Positions 33,571-45,316 of a DNA stretch of 64,000 nucleotides are shown here, one piece after another; within the stretch, counting starts at the first letter, position 1; each line of letters opens with the position of its first letter. The notes beneath the pieces were generated by a model. It worked only from the letters and a program-made list of their open reading frames with translations. It did not search any database and was not told where the DNA came from. The position numbers and the translations under genes were made by a program. Origin of the DNA: Cryptomeria japonica (taxonomy: Eukaryota; Streptophyta; Pinopsida; Cupressales; Cupressaceae); the NCBI RefSeq assembly GCF_030272615.1, contig NC_081406.1, positions 247,499,218 to 247,563,217 on the forward strand, written 5' to 3'.

Positions 33571-33588
33571 TATATATATATATATATT
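33571..33588. repeat. (TA)n microsatellite
   Basis: TATATATATATATATATT run of 18 bp in AT-rich DNA. Confidence 0.9.
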
Positions 33589-33599
33589 TTTCAGTTATA

Positions 33600-34200
33600 T
33601 CAATGATAATTTTTAATTTCAGTAACTAGGTGATTTGGATTATCTTTGGTTAATTTAAATTCGGAACTTAAAAGAAGGTGAATATCTAAAATTAGGATAT
33701 GATCAAGAAACAAAAAATAATGATAAAAATTATTCGGGAGGGGTAATTTCATCTTTTGTCTATGATGGATGTTAATGGAAAGAGGTGCTATATTATGGGT
33801 TAAAATAAGGAAGGGTTTCTTCATTTCACCTACCCCAAAAGGGTTAAAACTTGGCCAAGTAATGTTCTCCCTGCCATAACACATGTAGCTAAGCTCAACA
33901 GTTTGGTTGTTAGATACTATATGCACACATAGGTTCCATTCTCGAAAGTTGATGTCAGTTTGCAAGGATACTCCGTTGCAAGGGACAAGAGCTTATCATG
34001 AGCATTGGGAAGCGTAAGCTTCATTTGGTTGGGCGGATAAAATGCCTGGGTCATATGCATGTCTTCCAAATTGCAAAAGGAGGTGAGTCCGATGGCAAGG
34101 AGGACACTACATCTAGTGACAAATATTCATATTATTTTATTGTAAAATCCAATGTATTGATGTATTTTGTATTGATGTTTTTCATTGTAATGGACCAATG
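33600..34200. other. Possible coding relic of unknown origin, strand uncertain
   Basis: On the reverse strand a 121-codon frame (33965 to 33600) has balanced composition in its first half, for example MCYGRENITWPSFNPFG, and a neighbouring reverse frame is open from about 34090 to 33960. On the forward strand, 33998-34201 is also open and contains AAGGAGGTGAGT at about 34076-34087, which resembles a 5' splice site. No family is recognised, both strands are open, and there is no supporting context, so this is only a pointer. Confidence 0.2.
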
Positions 34201-34510
34201 AGGTCTCATGAACAAGCTATGTAAGATATGCAGAGGGCCTATGAGGCCTACTATCAAAAATACGATAGGAAGTCAACATGTAATATGCAACTAACAAGAA
34301 AAGTAAGCAAAACTACTAACCACTAACCTACTAACATGATTTGTGGATTGTGTGATTTCATGCTTAGTTTTCCTTCATTTCACAAATGCTTGGTTAAGTT
34401 GTTGCTTACTTTAAGTTTTTCTAAGTTTACTTTAACCATACGCGTGAACCATTACATATGCATTCTATTTTGATGAGATTCCTTTGAATGCTTGATGCTC
34501 AGGTTAGATG
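34201..34510. other. Gene-free stretch
   Basis: No gene or repeat recognised. It ends at the left boundary of a reverse-strand LTR. Confidence 0.4.
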
Positions 34511-34515
34511 GTTAT

Positions 34516-35651
34516 TGATGAATACTAAGAGGGGGGGTGAATTAGTATGCCAAAAATCTTTGCACTTAAACACTTTGCAAGACTAACAGTAAACCAGTAA
34601 AGCAGTTTAGCAGACAAACCGGTTAGCACACATGCAAACCAAATAGCAAATAATGCATTCACCCACAGAAGCACAAACACCATAACATAAGAGATTTTGA
34701 CGTGGAAACCCAAATGGGAAAAACCATGGTGAGATGGAACTCACAAGTAACTATCTGCAGAATAGGAACCAAACCGGTTAAGGTCATACAATGTTCTTTA
34801 TCAGAATAGATCCTGTTAGGAATCTCAATCTCTGTTAGGAGATAAGTCTGATTAAAGACTACCTTGCTAGAGGATTTTAGATCCACAAATGTGAACCACC
34901 TTGTTAGAGGTTTTACAGAAGGCTTTTGGGCCTACCCGATTAAGGGCTACAGACTTGTCGAAGATGTGAGTAATCAACAAGTGAGTGATCTAGCAAATAG
35001 CATGGATTGCTTGGTTAGATCCTTGATAGCTCATTCCTAATGTATTCCAGCATTACTTCAGTCTTCTACACATTCATACTCTCTAACTCCTCAACCAAGT
35101 TAAACCCTAGCAACAACATCAACAGCAACAACAACCTAAAACCCTAGACATGATGTCCTTATAAAAGAATCTGATTTCATGTCGGTCCAATAGGATTACA
35201 TTACAGTTTCCTAGGTTCAATGCATATAGACATATTCTATAACACGACACAAAAAACACCGTTAGAGTGTCAGCACCGTCAAACAATCAGTGGATGGTAG
35301 CTCATCACAAAATGTCAGTTGGTAACTCATCACAGAGTATTACCAGTTCATACAAAATACTAGTCCAAGCAAAATACCGGTTGTCGGTTTGACAAAATGA
35401 AGACTAGGAAATATGTTTTCTGCCGCTTTGATCCTTTGTACCACTTGAGATCCTCGAGCTGCTTGGGGTCAACATACCCCTTCAGATCGGTAATCACTTT
35501 CTACAAAACACCAATAGTCTAAGGACTACAATGCATCATACCGGTTGGAACATGTACCAGTTGAGCTTTAACTTATACATATAAAAGTAATCTCAATGCA
35601 AGTGTGTGTCCATCAATGACAATCACAACATAATCATAAAAAATGCCAACA
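34516..35651 (-). repeat. Solo Ty1/copia LTR, reverse strand
   Basis: On the reverse strand it starts TGTTGGCATTTTTTATG (right end, 35651) and ends with the C-tract and ATTCATCA (left end, 34516). The module reads GTGGAAACCCAAATGGGAAAAACCATGG, quoted in part, at about 34697-34735. GTTAT occurs at 34511-34515 and 35653-35657, one base off the exact ends, and is probably the target duplication. No tRNA primer site or polypurine tract adjoins either end, so it is a solo LTR. Its start resembles the solo LTR at 21471. Confidence 0.82.
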
Positions 35652-35989
35652 TGTTATATTGGTGCTAATTTAAGATATCCTTAGTTTGTAAAAGTCGTTA
35701 AATTTGACATAGTATTCATAGTTTTTCATACACACTAACTTATGGTTATTTGTAATTTAAATTATTTGCTAACTAATTGGTTGGAACATTTATCCATTTT
35801 CTCATTCATTTTTCATGACTTATGGATCTTACTTTATATTGAATATAGTATTTCACACTCATATTACTGACGATTTTTAATTCATTTGTTTAAATGCATA
35901 ATAGTTAATTGAAGACTTGAATTTATGTTAATGCAATTTATGTAGATTTAATTAGCAATTAGTTATGTTAAGGTTTTGACTAGCGGGTC

Positions 35990-36420
35990 CTTATAGAGAC
36001 ACCAAATTTTATTTGTGGAAAACCCAAATGGGAAAAAACCATGGAGAGGGTTAACTCTCAAGATAATATAACTAGCTATATGGGATTACAAAAGAGGCTC
36101 ACTGCCCAAATTACAATGGCTCATTGTTAGAAAAGCTCACCACTAGAAAGAAAAGAAATAAACTGATAAATTTGCATCTACATATGCATGGGACCAGTTT
36201 CAATTAAGCTTAGACAACACACCAATGGTTTGTAGAAGATCTGGTTAAGAAAACTTTGCAAACATTCAACTATCTACCTACTCCAAAAAATTCTCACACT
36301 AGATCTATCTTTCTCTTTGAGTCTGTTAGCATCAACTTCTTTGTTGTATATCTAATGCCCACGAAAATACCCTAGAGAAAATAACTAGACTACCTAACAA
36401 ATGGAGATGATTTTTTTTTA
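35990..36420 (-). repeat. Diverged reverse-strand LTR relic
   Basis: Contains the module as TTTGTGGAAAACCCAAATGGG then AAAAAACCATGG at about 36014-36050, quoted in two parts, followed by the GGCTCACTGC...CTCATTG segment that all LTRs here share in place of GAGCAGTGAGCTC on the other strand. Neither terminus is recognisable. The 340 bp before it (35652-35989) holds nothing recognisable. Confidence 0.5.
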
Positions 36421-36872
36421 TTAAACATCTACTAATGTAACATAGTAAACTATCATTACTCCAATTTTATAGACCAACATAACATGATTGCATAAAACAT
36501 CATGAAGATAACCATAACCTCATACAATGCTAGCAAAAATAACGTTATAACAATCATCATCTCAATGTACACCTATAAATAGTCATTCATTTATCTATAC
36601 ATTCATTCCCTAGGGTTCTTTAACATCATTACTTACTAGGAATAAAACATAACACATTAATCATAGAACCATTAACAACTGTTATAACAATTGCATTACT
36701 ATAACACATCAATCATAAAACCATTAACAACTGTTATAACATTTGCATTACTATCTCTCCTATCATGAGAATCATGGATACACAATCACTTATCCTATCA
36801 TATTCCCATTAATTCCTAAGCTCATTTTAAAACACCAATTCCAAGTGTTCCTAATTCCCCATTTCCTCACTA
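36421..36872. other. Gene-free AT-rich stretch with a 52-bp tandem duplication
   Basis: 36651-36702 and 36703-36754 are near-identical 52-bp units (AACACAT(T/C)AATCATA(G/A)A...GCATTACTAT) differing at about four positions. No gene is supported. Confidence 0.7.
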
Positions 36873-38140
36873 TGTTGGCAGCAAAGCAGTATAAAAACTA
36901 ACCAGGGGGGGTGAATCAATTTTCACCAAACTTAACCAAATTAACCTTAACTATAGATCTGATCATGAAGAACGATAACATAAATAATCAACACATCAAT
37001 AATACACATAACACACAATTTTTTGATGTGGAAAATACGGTCAAGGGGAAAACCACAGTGGGAACCTACCCACAATAAGATGATCCTCTGTAGTAGTATG
37101 TGTAAATATTACAATGGGGAATGCACATGCATTCACACACACTCCCTAGAGCTCACTGCTCAAAACAACAAAGGGCTACAACCCTGGGAAGGCTCATTGC
37201 CTTACAAAGATCAGACAACAATGTGGATTAGATGAACCAAAAGAATAGCATCTCCAAATGCCTGATTACAGTCCTAGTTAAGCACACTGTTTTCACAACA
37301 ACACTTCTCTGCTCTTCCACACTTGAAAATGATAGATTTTCTTGTTTGCACATACAATATACTCTTAGACCTTAAGCACAACCGTAGGTACACAACTTAC
37401 ATGAATACATCACCTATTTATACAAATCATCAACCTTAACCTTGAGGTCATCTCAACACATAAGACTTAATTACAAAATTACATCACATGATACATAAAT
37501 AAATAACCGAACCAATACAATGTCAGTAAGGACATAGCATGGACCTAAGTCAAATCCTTTAACATGCAACACCACAAATTAATTCACCAAGATCATCCAT
37601 AACATCCTAAACCACCGAATATGTCACATAAAATGAAGAATAACACTGGACCAATAACATCTTTAACAAACTGTACTACGATCAATGCAAACCACCATAA
37701 TGCAAAGGACGTAATCAGAGAACACAACAAGCAACATGAATTCCATTGCAATTATTGCAACAACTTGGATAATAAGAATCATCATTATCATCAACACCAG
37801 AGCTCAAGAACACCAATTGACAAATTGAAAGATATGCTTGCGAAGTTCCAAATCATAAACCATCTGATTTGAGGACACACATAAACATCCCAAACAGTCT
37901 CCAAAATATGCACCACAATATATCATCATTTTGGAGCAATACAATCTAGAAATCACAACTTCAATACTGAACCAACAAAAAAACTGACCACTACACCAGA
38001 TCACATAACTTGACCAAATCACCTTTCAGAACATTGAAACTGATATTGAATCAACTAGATATAAGTATCTCAAAATATAATAAACTACATTAGCACATCT
38101 CCAACATATCACCCAAAACAAACTCTTTGCAACATGGAAC
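36873..38140 (-). repeat. LTR of copia family D, reverse strand, right end eroded
   Basis: Starts TGTTGGCAGCAAAGCAGTA and shares CACCAAACTTAACCAAATTA and TTAACTATAGATCT with the 5' LTR of the element at 58530-63290. The module is at about 37025-37075 (GATGTGGAAAATACGG...ACCACAGTGGGAACC). Near 38117, CTCTTTGCAACATGGAA corresponds to TTCTTTGCAACACAGGAA at about 58551, after which the usual start of the LTR (on the reverse strand) is missing. Forward frames inside it (37023-37235, 37621-37872) are not genes. Confidence 0.65.
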
Positions 38141-40537
38141 GCCTCGCCAAGGAACCTCAGAGGATCTAGGGAAACTAACACAAATAAGAGTGATTTTTTT
38201 TTTGAAACATATAATGTGCAACATAAAACAATTGGGTTTAAAACAAAAAAGTTTGCACTAGCAGAAGAACACTAAAAGAATATCCTCTAAGGTTCCCCAA
38301 CGATGTTACCCATGACACCCATAGCATAAACATGAAATTAAATCTAAGCTGAACTAACTTTTAAACCAATATACATGCATAAATAAGAAAACTACTCAAA
38401 CTAAATCCATCTAAGCACAATCACTAAATTTAAATAAATGAATTGCACATAAATAACTTTAAAATCTACATGCATTTTAATCCCAATGACAAAATATTCC
38501 TACTAAACGAATCTATTTTTGATTCCATAAAATCATTACTCATTTTACCAACATAGGTTTTATTGAATGATATTACATTTTACATCATGAATTCATCATA
38601 ATTACAATATTTTTGTAGATGACATATACATATTACAATTACATTTCATAGATAAAATAAAATACGAGGATGATTGAATCCATCACCTAATCAACTAAGC
38701 TGTCCAGATCCAAGAGTAGTAGCTGGAGAAATGAGAGAAACCAAACCATGCTCGAATAGGTTCATATTCTTGATGAAAGAAAGAACCTATCGCCTGATCA
38801 TGTGGACCTCGAAGGACCACCCCATGTTCTAGGAAATATACACATGGCCCACAAGCACACAATACTTGGCTAGAGCAAACACAAGGTCTCACTTTACTTA
38901 CATAGGGCATGGACTCAAAAATAGGTATACAAGATGTAACATATTACAGAGGTATTCTAGAAGCTTCAAACACAGGTCTAGGACACTAGTGTTCACGTGG
39001 GGAGAGTTTCATCACATAGGTTGATATGGGTTATCCTAGCTGGTCTCCATAGGCTTCGACTCCCATTCTGGGTTACCTTGGCAGCCTCTCTTGACCCCTC
39101 ACCCCCATACAAGTCTCATGAAAAACCAATCTACCTTTCAAGAGGACAAGGTAGTTGGTCTTGCCATTCCAAACCTTCCCACCTCATCTTGAGCATATAC
39201 AAGCACTCAAGCCATGAGTAGGGCAAACATTATCTTATTTATTGTGTAAATATACCCAACCCCCTATTGTTCTCCATTTTGAAAACTTTTGTTCCTTCTC
39301 TTGAAAAGTGAAAACTACTGCCTCTGTGCTACAATAAAAGAGAATAATAAAAGTTTGAAATAAAGACAACAATATGAGGTTCCAGACCTAGGAAACCTCC
39401 TACACTTTAAACTTATAAAAGCTTGGGTAGGTGAACCCTTTTAGACTATTTTCTCACAAAAATATTTAAATGGTTTGCATAAAACTAGTGTAAAGTCCTA
39501 CAAATTTTCCTTACTGATCAGTACAAATAAACCTGAAGGGAAAGTTGATTTGACCTTTTAAAAGAGGATCAAAAAATGCAATAATTACCAACAAATAAAC
39601 CAGTGCCTTATCTGGGTAACAAAGTCATCTACAAAAGACTACAACTTGACAAGAGAAACTAGTACACAAACCACAAATTCTTGATCTATCAACTCTGAAT
39701 ATGCTTGATATATACAGAGTCCTAATCTGCACTAGACTTCATCATCCAATCCACACCAAAAGTACTGATGTCAATGATTTTGTTTCAAGTATATTTATAT
39801 TTTCCTCCTTGAGAAAAAGACTAAAAACACCCTCATTAGATGCCTAGAAAACCATTCAAATAAGTGATCCTTGATTACTTAAATGGAATAAACAACAGTA
39901 CAATGACATAGAGACAATACAAGTCTGAGTTTAAATTCTCTGGACTGTATATTTCATTCCTCTGTTAGAAGGTTACAAGTACTTCATAATTGACTCTGAA
40001 ATTGCTAGCACAAAGGCTTGTATTAATTTTGCCAGAGTTTAGTTACAAAATTGTGTTCCCTTTTCTAGGTAGCCTTGGTATCCTTTTATAGAAATCAGGA
40101 TGCAACAAGCTTCAGACCACCTAGAAGAAAATCTTACCCTAACAGTCATTAAATGCAAAAGTTCAATTGTAGTTGAGGAAGAGATCTAACATTCCTTTTG
40201 GGATGCATGCCTCATTAATTCACTAGGCATTCACATGGACAATGGCCGAAAGAGCAGGCTCCTATTACCCAAAATTGGTTACAACAACTAGCAACTTCAT
40301 AATGCCGATGGATCATCTTGTACCAGAGCATTGATGAGTTCATATCACAAAGTGACACACCATTATGTTCTTCACATATCTCCCTGTAGATCTCCTGGGT
40401 ACCTCTCGCCAACCCATTTTTATCTTGAAGCAATGTCATATGCAACTTGCATAGCTTTGCCAATATTTCTTTTGAATATTTGAAATTCTTTGGTGCCAAT
40501 GGATTAGGAGGCTTTTTCTCAGAGCATTTTTCCTTTA
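38141..40537. other. Gene-free stretch
   Basis: Mixed-composition DNA without a convincing reading frame, LTR landmark or RNA gene. The reverse frames 38695-38910 and 40215-40499 show no known motif. It is probably very old transposon sequence. Confidence 0.35.
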
Positions 40538-41640
40538 GTCACCAAGTCGCGACTATTAGCCACCGAGCAACTTTTTGTTGCAACCTGGCGACAACTGTTG
40601 ATCTCCTTCGGATCACCGTTGATCTGCTCGACTTGCCCAGACCTTATCTCGCCTTGATCACTTTCTTTTCTGATGGGCTCGACATGTGGCATCCCCTAAT
40701 TGGCTTCAGGGTCCTAGTCCTACCGCCTCAACACGACCTAGACTCACGGCCGAAATGAAACCATGACCATCCGATCAAATTTGATCTTCTCTCTTAGTGG
40801 GCCCCAGCACTCAGTCACCAAGTCGCGGTGAATAAACATCACACGTGTTCCGATCACTGTATAGTGACCACCATCCGATCAACTTGGCCGACTGTTGGAT
40901 CTTTCTCAACTTGTTTGATCCTTATCTCTTTCTGAGTGGCTCTATTTTATACCATGGTGTCACCATGTGGCACTCTTTTATTGGCTCTAGAGTTCACAAC
41001 TGGGTGCCACTTGTCGTGAGGGTGGTCATTCTGAGCTCTCCACTCTGACACCTTAGCATGGCCCCCGCTAACTGCTAGAATGAACCGCCTGCCTTAACCG
41101 CTTGCATTAACTGACGGTCATGGTTCACCACTAGAATGGAGCTCTTCTTTGTCATGGTGTCGCGAGGGATATGCCAACTATTAGTTTCTCATTACGTTCT
41201 AGCGACCACCATTGGATCATCTGCAGATATGCTCACTCGCGAGGTCTCTAGTCTTTTGGGTGTTAGCATTTTATGCTAGTGAGCTGGAGACTGGGTTTAA
41301 GTCGTGAGGTCTCAAATTGGTCTTTGCCACTCACCCCTTCTGTCGGGCCTGCCACATGTCAGCCATTGGTTCACCTTTGGATCCAACTGGGTGCCACTTG
41401 TCGCCATGTCACTTTAGGTCAGACCCTCCACTGGACCTGGGCCCGCCTTGTCGCCTACTTGCGATGGATACTCTAATGAGCAGCTTCCCATCATGACCTA
41501 GCGACCACAGTTGGATCAACTGCGATCATCGTTGGATCTGCCTTGACTTTCCCGCTGGTTATTTTGCCTTTTTGCTGCAAAATTTAGTTACGTTGGGATG
41601 CATGCGTGCACGTGGGGTCCACCAGGTCGCTGAGTTAGCT
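40538..41640. repeat. GC-rich block with dispersed internal repeats
   Basis: Noticeably richer in G+C than the surroundings. GTCACCAAGTCGCG occurs at 40538-40551 and 40813-40826. AACTGGGTGCCACTTGTCG occurs at about 40998 and 41385. Variants of GATCA(A/C)C(T/G)..GACC, GTTGGATC and CATGTGGCA recur. This suggests a degenerate tandem structure of a few hundred bp per unit, or an old GC-rich LTR. No coding motif was found. Confidence 0.45.
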
Positions 41641-42796
41641 CCTTGTCAAAAGTCCTTAAGCTTTGACACTATGAATGTGCATGACTTTTCATTTAAATAC
41701 TAAAACGCTCATCCCCACCACCAATGTGGGATAAATGGTTTACGCCTGGTCCTTTACTTGAAAACCCTCTAGGTCCTTTCCTCTGTCACGCGACTCCTGC
41801 CATTTTCTTTTGCCTGAAGGTTTCTGAGCCTCTTCAAGAACCATGTAGGGGCACTGGCAATACACCAACCAATTGCATTTACTTGGAATTTTCGCGCGAG
41901 GGAAGGATGCAAACTGGGTTTTATTTTGTCCTTCCTTGAAATGAATCCTAATTGATCTAACCCATTAGGTAGTCCTTTGATAGCAGATGCAAAAATTAGA
42001 AATGGGCCTACCAAATTCATCAAAATTTTATAGGTCCCAACACCCCCTAATTCATTATTTAGGTTATCACTTAATAAGTCACTCTCCCAATGGGTTATCT
42101 TGGTGATCACTTTAAGATCCTATCCCCCATGGAGAGCCACTCCCCCTCATGACACTAAGCCTACCGCAAAGTGCACTCAAAGGCATAAGTAAGGCATTAT
42201 CCAAATATACATCAACATGTGATCCACAAATATCAAATTCCAATCATAACCATTTGCCACAAATAAACTCATCACAAAAGGGTGCATAAAGGATCACATA
42301 AAGGGTACTAAAAGCTAGTCCACAAGACAACCATAGATGGACCAATATCATAACTGGAAATAACCCAATAATACAAAAGCATACACCATGTATTTAAATT
42401 TACACATGTAATGGTAAAATAAATTTTATTCATTAATAAATTTATTAACATTAATCTTACTTTATTAACAAGATTATTGCTACCCAAAATTTGTTCCTTA
42501 AACTAATTATTGATAATTAATTAAACATTTATCTCATATACCTATAAGCACAAATAATTATTTTCCCTAATATGCCATGCACAATAAACAAAAATCAATT
42601 CATAATTTACACATATTAAAAATAAATCGATTGTCTATTATTAAATGATTAACCATATAGCTGATGAATATACCAATGGGTTTTCACCCCCAAAATAACT
42701 CTCAGGTCAAACACAGATAAAAGAAAGAAATAAACAAATTAGCCTCTCACAAGCTTTAGGTAAAACAAGAAAATAAAACTTGTTTGAGATCAATAA
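41641..42796. other. Gene-free stretch
   Basis: Includes a block at 41990-42170 with CCAACACCCCCTAATTC and TCCCCCATGGAGAGCC that looks like the edge of an old LTR, but nothing can be assigned. It ends with the left LINE duplication at 42797. Confidence 0.35.
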
Positions 42797-42812
42797 CATG
42801 GTTATGGGGTAA

Positions 42813-43117
42813 CCCACCAGAAAAGCCTTATGAACCACAGCCTCCAGGTTCTTAAAGTCTCCTCCCAGAATATGAATGTGCTGGTGAATCATCTGGAAAA
42901 GAAAAACCAAGAGAAGAACCCGGTAATTATTGAAGATGCTCCTACTTCTAGCCTAACCCACCAGACCCCTAGGCGCAGAACCAGGCAGACTATGACTGAG
43001 AAGGACACGAAAATGAAAGAGAGTCAGATTGCTCAAGAAAACACCGACTTGAGGGAAGCGGCCAAGGCAATGATGCTCTTGGTGCAGAATGCAGAAGAAA
43101 CCATGAAGAGTTTTTAA
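42813..43117 (+). pseudogene. C-terminal reading-frame fragment of the truncated LINE
   Basis: Open from the 5' truncation point through a Met at 42830 to TAA at 43115. It has no similarity that I recognise to RT or zf-RVT. It is rich in Gln, Lys, Glu and Thr and has a basic stretch RRRTRQ followed by a coiled-coil-like end (ENTDLREAAKAMMLLVQNAEE). It may be the C-terminus of ORF1 or of an atypical LINE protein. Confidence 0.45.
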
Positions 43118-43294
43118 ATTTCTTGTTATGCTGGGCTTGGGGTCAATTTCTTGTTGGCCTCTTGCTGTCCTTTTCTCTGTTGTTGGTTTTTTTGCTGGTC
43201 TTTTGCAGCTGTTGTGTTTTGTTTCTTTCCTGAATATCTTTTGAATGTAAATGGGTTTCGGGTCCCTTAAAACCTATTTTTACTTAATCAAAAG
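42813..43294 (+). mobile_element. 5'-truncated LINE (about 480 bp) with 16-bp target duplication
   Basis: CATGGTTATGGGGTAA (42797-42812) and CATGGCTATGGGGTAA (43295-43310) are direct repeats with 15 of 16 bases matching. Between them lies the tail of an open frame, a T/G-rich 3' untranslated region and the end GGGTTTCGGGTCCCTTAAAA then TTACTTAATCAAAA, a 3' end style that I know from plant non-LTR retroposons. Only a few A remain as tail. This is the signature of a 5'-truncated target-primed insertion. A retroposed copy of another transcript is less likely. Confidence 0.8.
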
Positions 43295-43310
43295 CATGGC
43301 TATGGGGTAA

Positions 43311-43804
43311 ATAAAACTAAGATTATTACAACACAAAAGAAACACCCCTGAGATCAAAATCATACAAAATATATACAAGATTGACATGCCATATCCAAGA
43401 ATGAAATTAAAATTAATAAATCATACAATGGGACAAAATTCATACTCTATAAATATACAATCAACACCATATAAGTTTATTTAAGAACCCAAATAAAATA
43501 GATATAAAGCATAAGTTGTTTGGTAGGAATCATATATTTAACCAATCTTAGAAAATTACCAACAACCCTAAAATATAATCAAATTGAACATTATGATGAA
43601 ATGCTATAAAAAACCATCCCAATATATATATATATAAACTTATTGTATAAAAGAGAACTTACATAAATAAAACCTAAAAACCCTAACGAAGTAAATCAAG
43701 CTTCAAACTACACAATATTGAGTAAATAAAATAATAATAATGTCCATTGATTGGATAGAGATCAAACTGGAAGATTGTTGTTTATAGCAGCCAATGGCAA
43801 AGAT
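43311..43804. other. Gene-free AT-rich stretch
   Basis: Contains a (TA)n run at 43621-43636. Nothing else recognised. It ends with AAGAT, the left target duplication of the next element. Confidence 0.4.
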
Positions 43805-45044
43805 TGTTGGAATGCACTGATACCAGTAGTAAACTAAAAGGGGGGGGGTGAATCAATTTACTAACAATAACAAGAATCAATTCAATTATAAACCTTATAC
43901 TAGAGCATAACACAATAAAAGATATATAATGAAAGCACAACACACATAACACCAATATTTTGACATGGAAAACCCAGAAAGGGAAAAACCATGGTGGGAA
44001 ACCCTACCCACAATTAGATGAATACTCTGCAGTAGTATTGTGAATAATTACAATGGGGTCTGCACTTGTAGAAATGCCAACAACCTAGAGTGCACTGCTC
44101 ATCACAAAGGGAAGTCTCACTAACTTACATAAACATCATAATACAATCTGGAAAGCAATGAACTATGAAAGTAGCATCTACTAATTCCTGATACAGTTCC
44201 GGTTAAGCACCGATGTCTTCTCTGCAATAGAAAAACCTTTCCAACCTTCACGTGAATGATATGACTTTATTCACACATAATGCTTTCTCAAATAATGCAG
44301 AATTAACCAACCATAACCATCACATACAAAATTACATGATTAAGTCAACTATAAATACAGATCATCAACCTTATTGACACGATCGACTAAACCCTAAACC
44401 CATAAACCCATAATTGTAAAAATTACATCACAGGATACCACTAGACCAATATTATGATTTACATTACATAGAATGGACCTAAATCAAGTTACCAAATAAT
44501 TATATCTGTCAGGGATTCCGTTAAGACCAAAATCCAACACGCTTCACTAACTAGTAGAAACCCTTAGTGAAAGTTTAACTCGATCCAAATAGGACCACCA
44601 TAATAGCACGTCATCCAATGCAAAGTCACTAAATGCTTAGGATATGATCAAGAAGCACCAACAACATGAGAGAAATTGATTCCATAAGTAGGATCCAAAA
44701 TCCACTGACCAAGTCACCAAAACAACACATTGGTAAGGCTAATTGAGAACGCGAGAAATTGGTAAAGCCAAAAGCTAGCCGAGAAAACCAAGAACAAGCT
44801 GATAAAGGCAAATAATAAAAGCAATAACCAAATTATGAAACCACTAGTATATAGCAAGCATGTAACCATCATAATAAGCATCAAAACCGATTCTAGAGAT
44901 CTGATCATACCGGATCAGAATCACAGCCAAAACCAAGAAGATCACCAAGACTTACCGGGATACATCCAACCAGGATAGTCTCCAATTGGGATACAGTGTT
45001 GACATAAATGACAACACTTAACCAAATCCAGCATATTTCCAAAA
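43805..45044 (-). repeat. 3' LTR of copia element B
   Basis: About 1,240 bp. The right end reads TTTCCAAAA where the sister LTR has TTTCCAACA, so the terminal CA/TG is mutated. It contains a run of nine G at about 43840-43848 and the module at 43963-44010 (GACATGGAAAACCCAG...AAAAACCATGGTGGG). The polypurine tract, on the reverse strand CCAAAGGGGAATA, adjoins its right end at about 45045-45060. Confidence 0.9.
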
Positions 45045-45316
45045 ATATTCCCCTTTGGCATTGATGGCAACACTGAATATGAAAAACATCCAAGTGCCAA
45101 GGAATGCCAACAATCTCCAAAACACCATCAAAAGATCTAGCAGTTTCATATGAATACCTTCTCCCCCTTTTACATCAATGGCAAAGGATGAATACTAAAC
45201 CAAGAGTACTAGATCAAATAGTTGACTACCCCCCCTAAGTAGTAGTACCATCTTCATCAACCCAGATCAGAAAAGTATGTCTGATAATCTTGCCAAATTG
45301 ATGCACCTCTATATAT
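45045..45316 (-). other. Copia B 3' non-coding region with polypurine tracts
   Basis: On the forward strand pyrimidine runs are seen at about 45050-45056 (TTCCCCTTTGG), 45163-45172 (TCTCCCCCTTTT) and 45228-45236 (ACCCCCCCTAAG). They correspond to the repeated AAAGGGGGAG tracts of the other copia elements. Confidence 0.7.

Larger units (their letters stand above)
31187..33599. other. Gene-free AT-rich stretch
   Basis: No coding region is supported. It contains an LTR-end relic with a 21-G run (31800-31900), a (CA)n microsatellite (32321-32345), runs of ATTATGAT/TGACATTA-like sequence (31980-32200), and A/T-rich DNA. The forward frame 32725-33152 has no recognisable motif. Confidence 0.4.

Noticed and set aside
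37621-37872. Forward 83-codon frame rich in Asn and His
   Set aside because: It lies inside a reverse-strand copia LTR.
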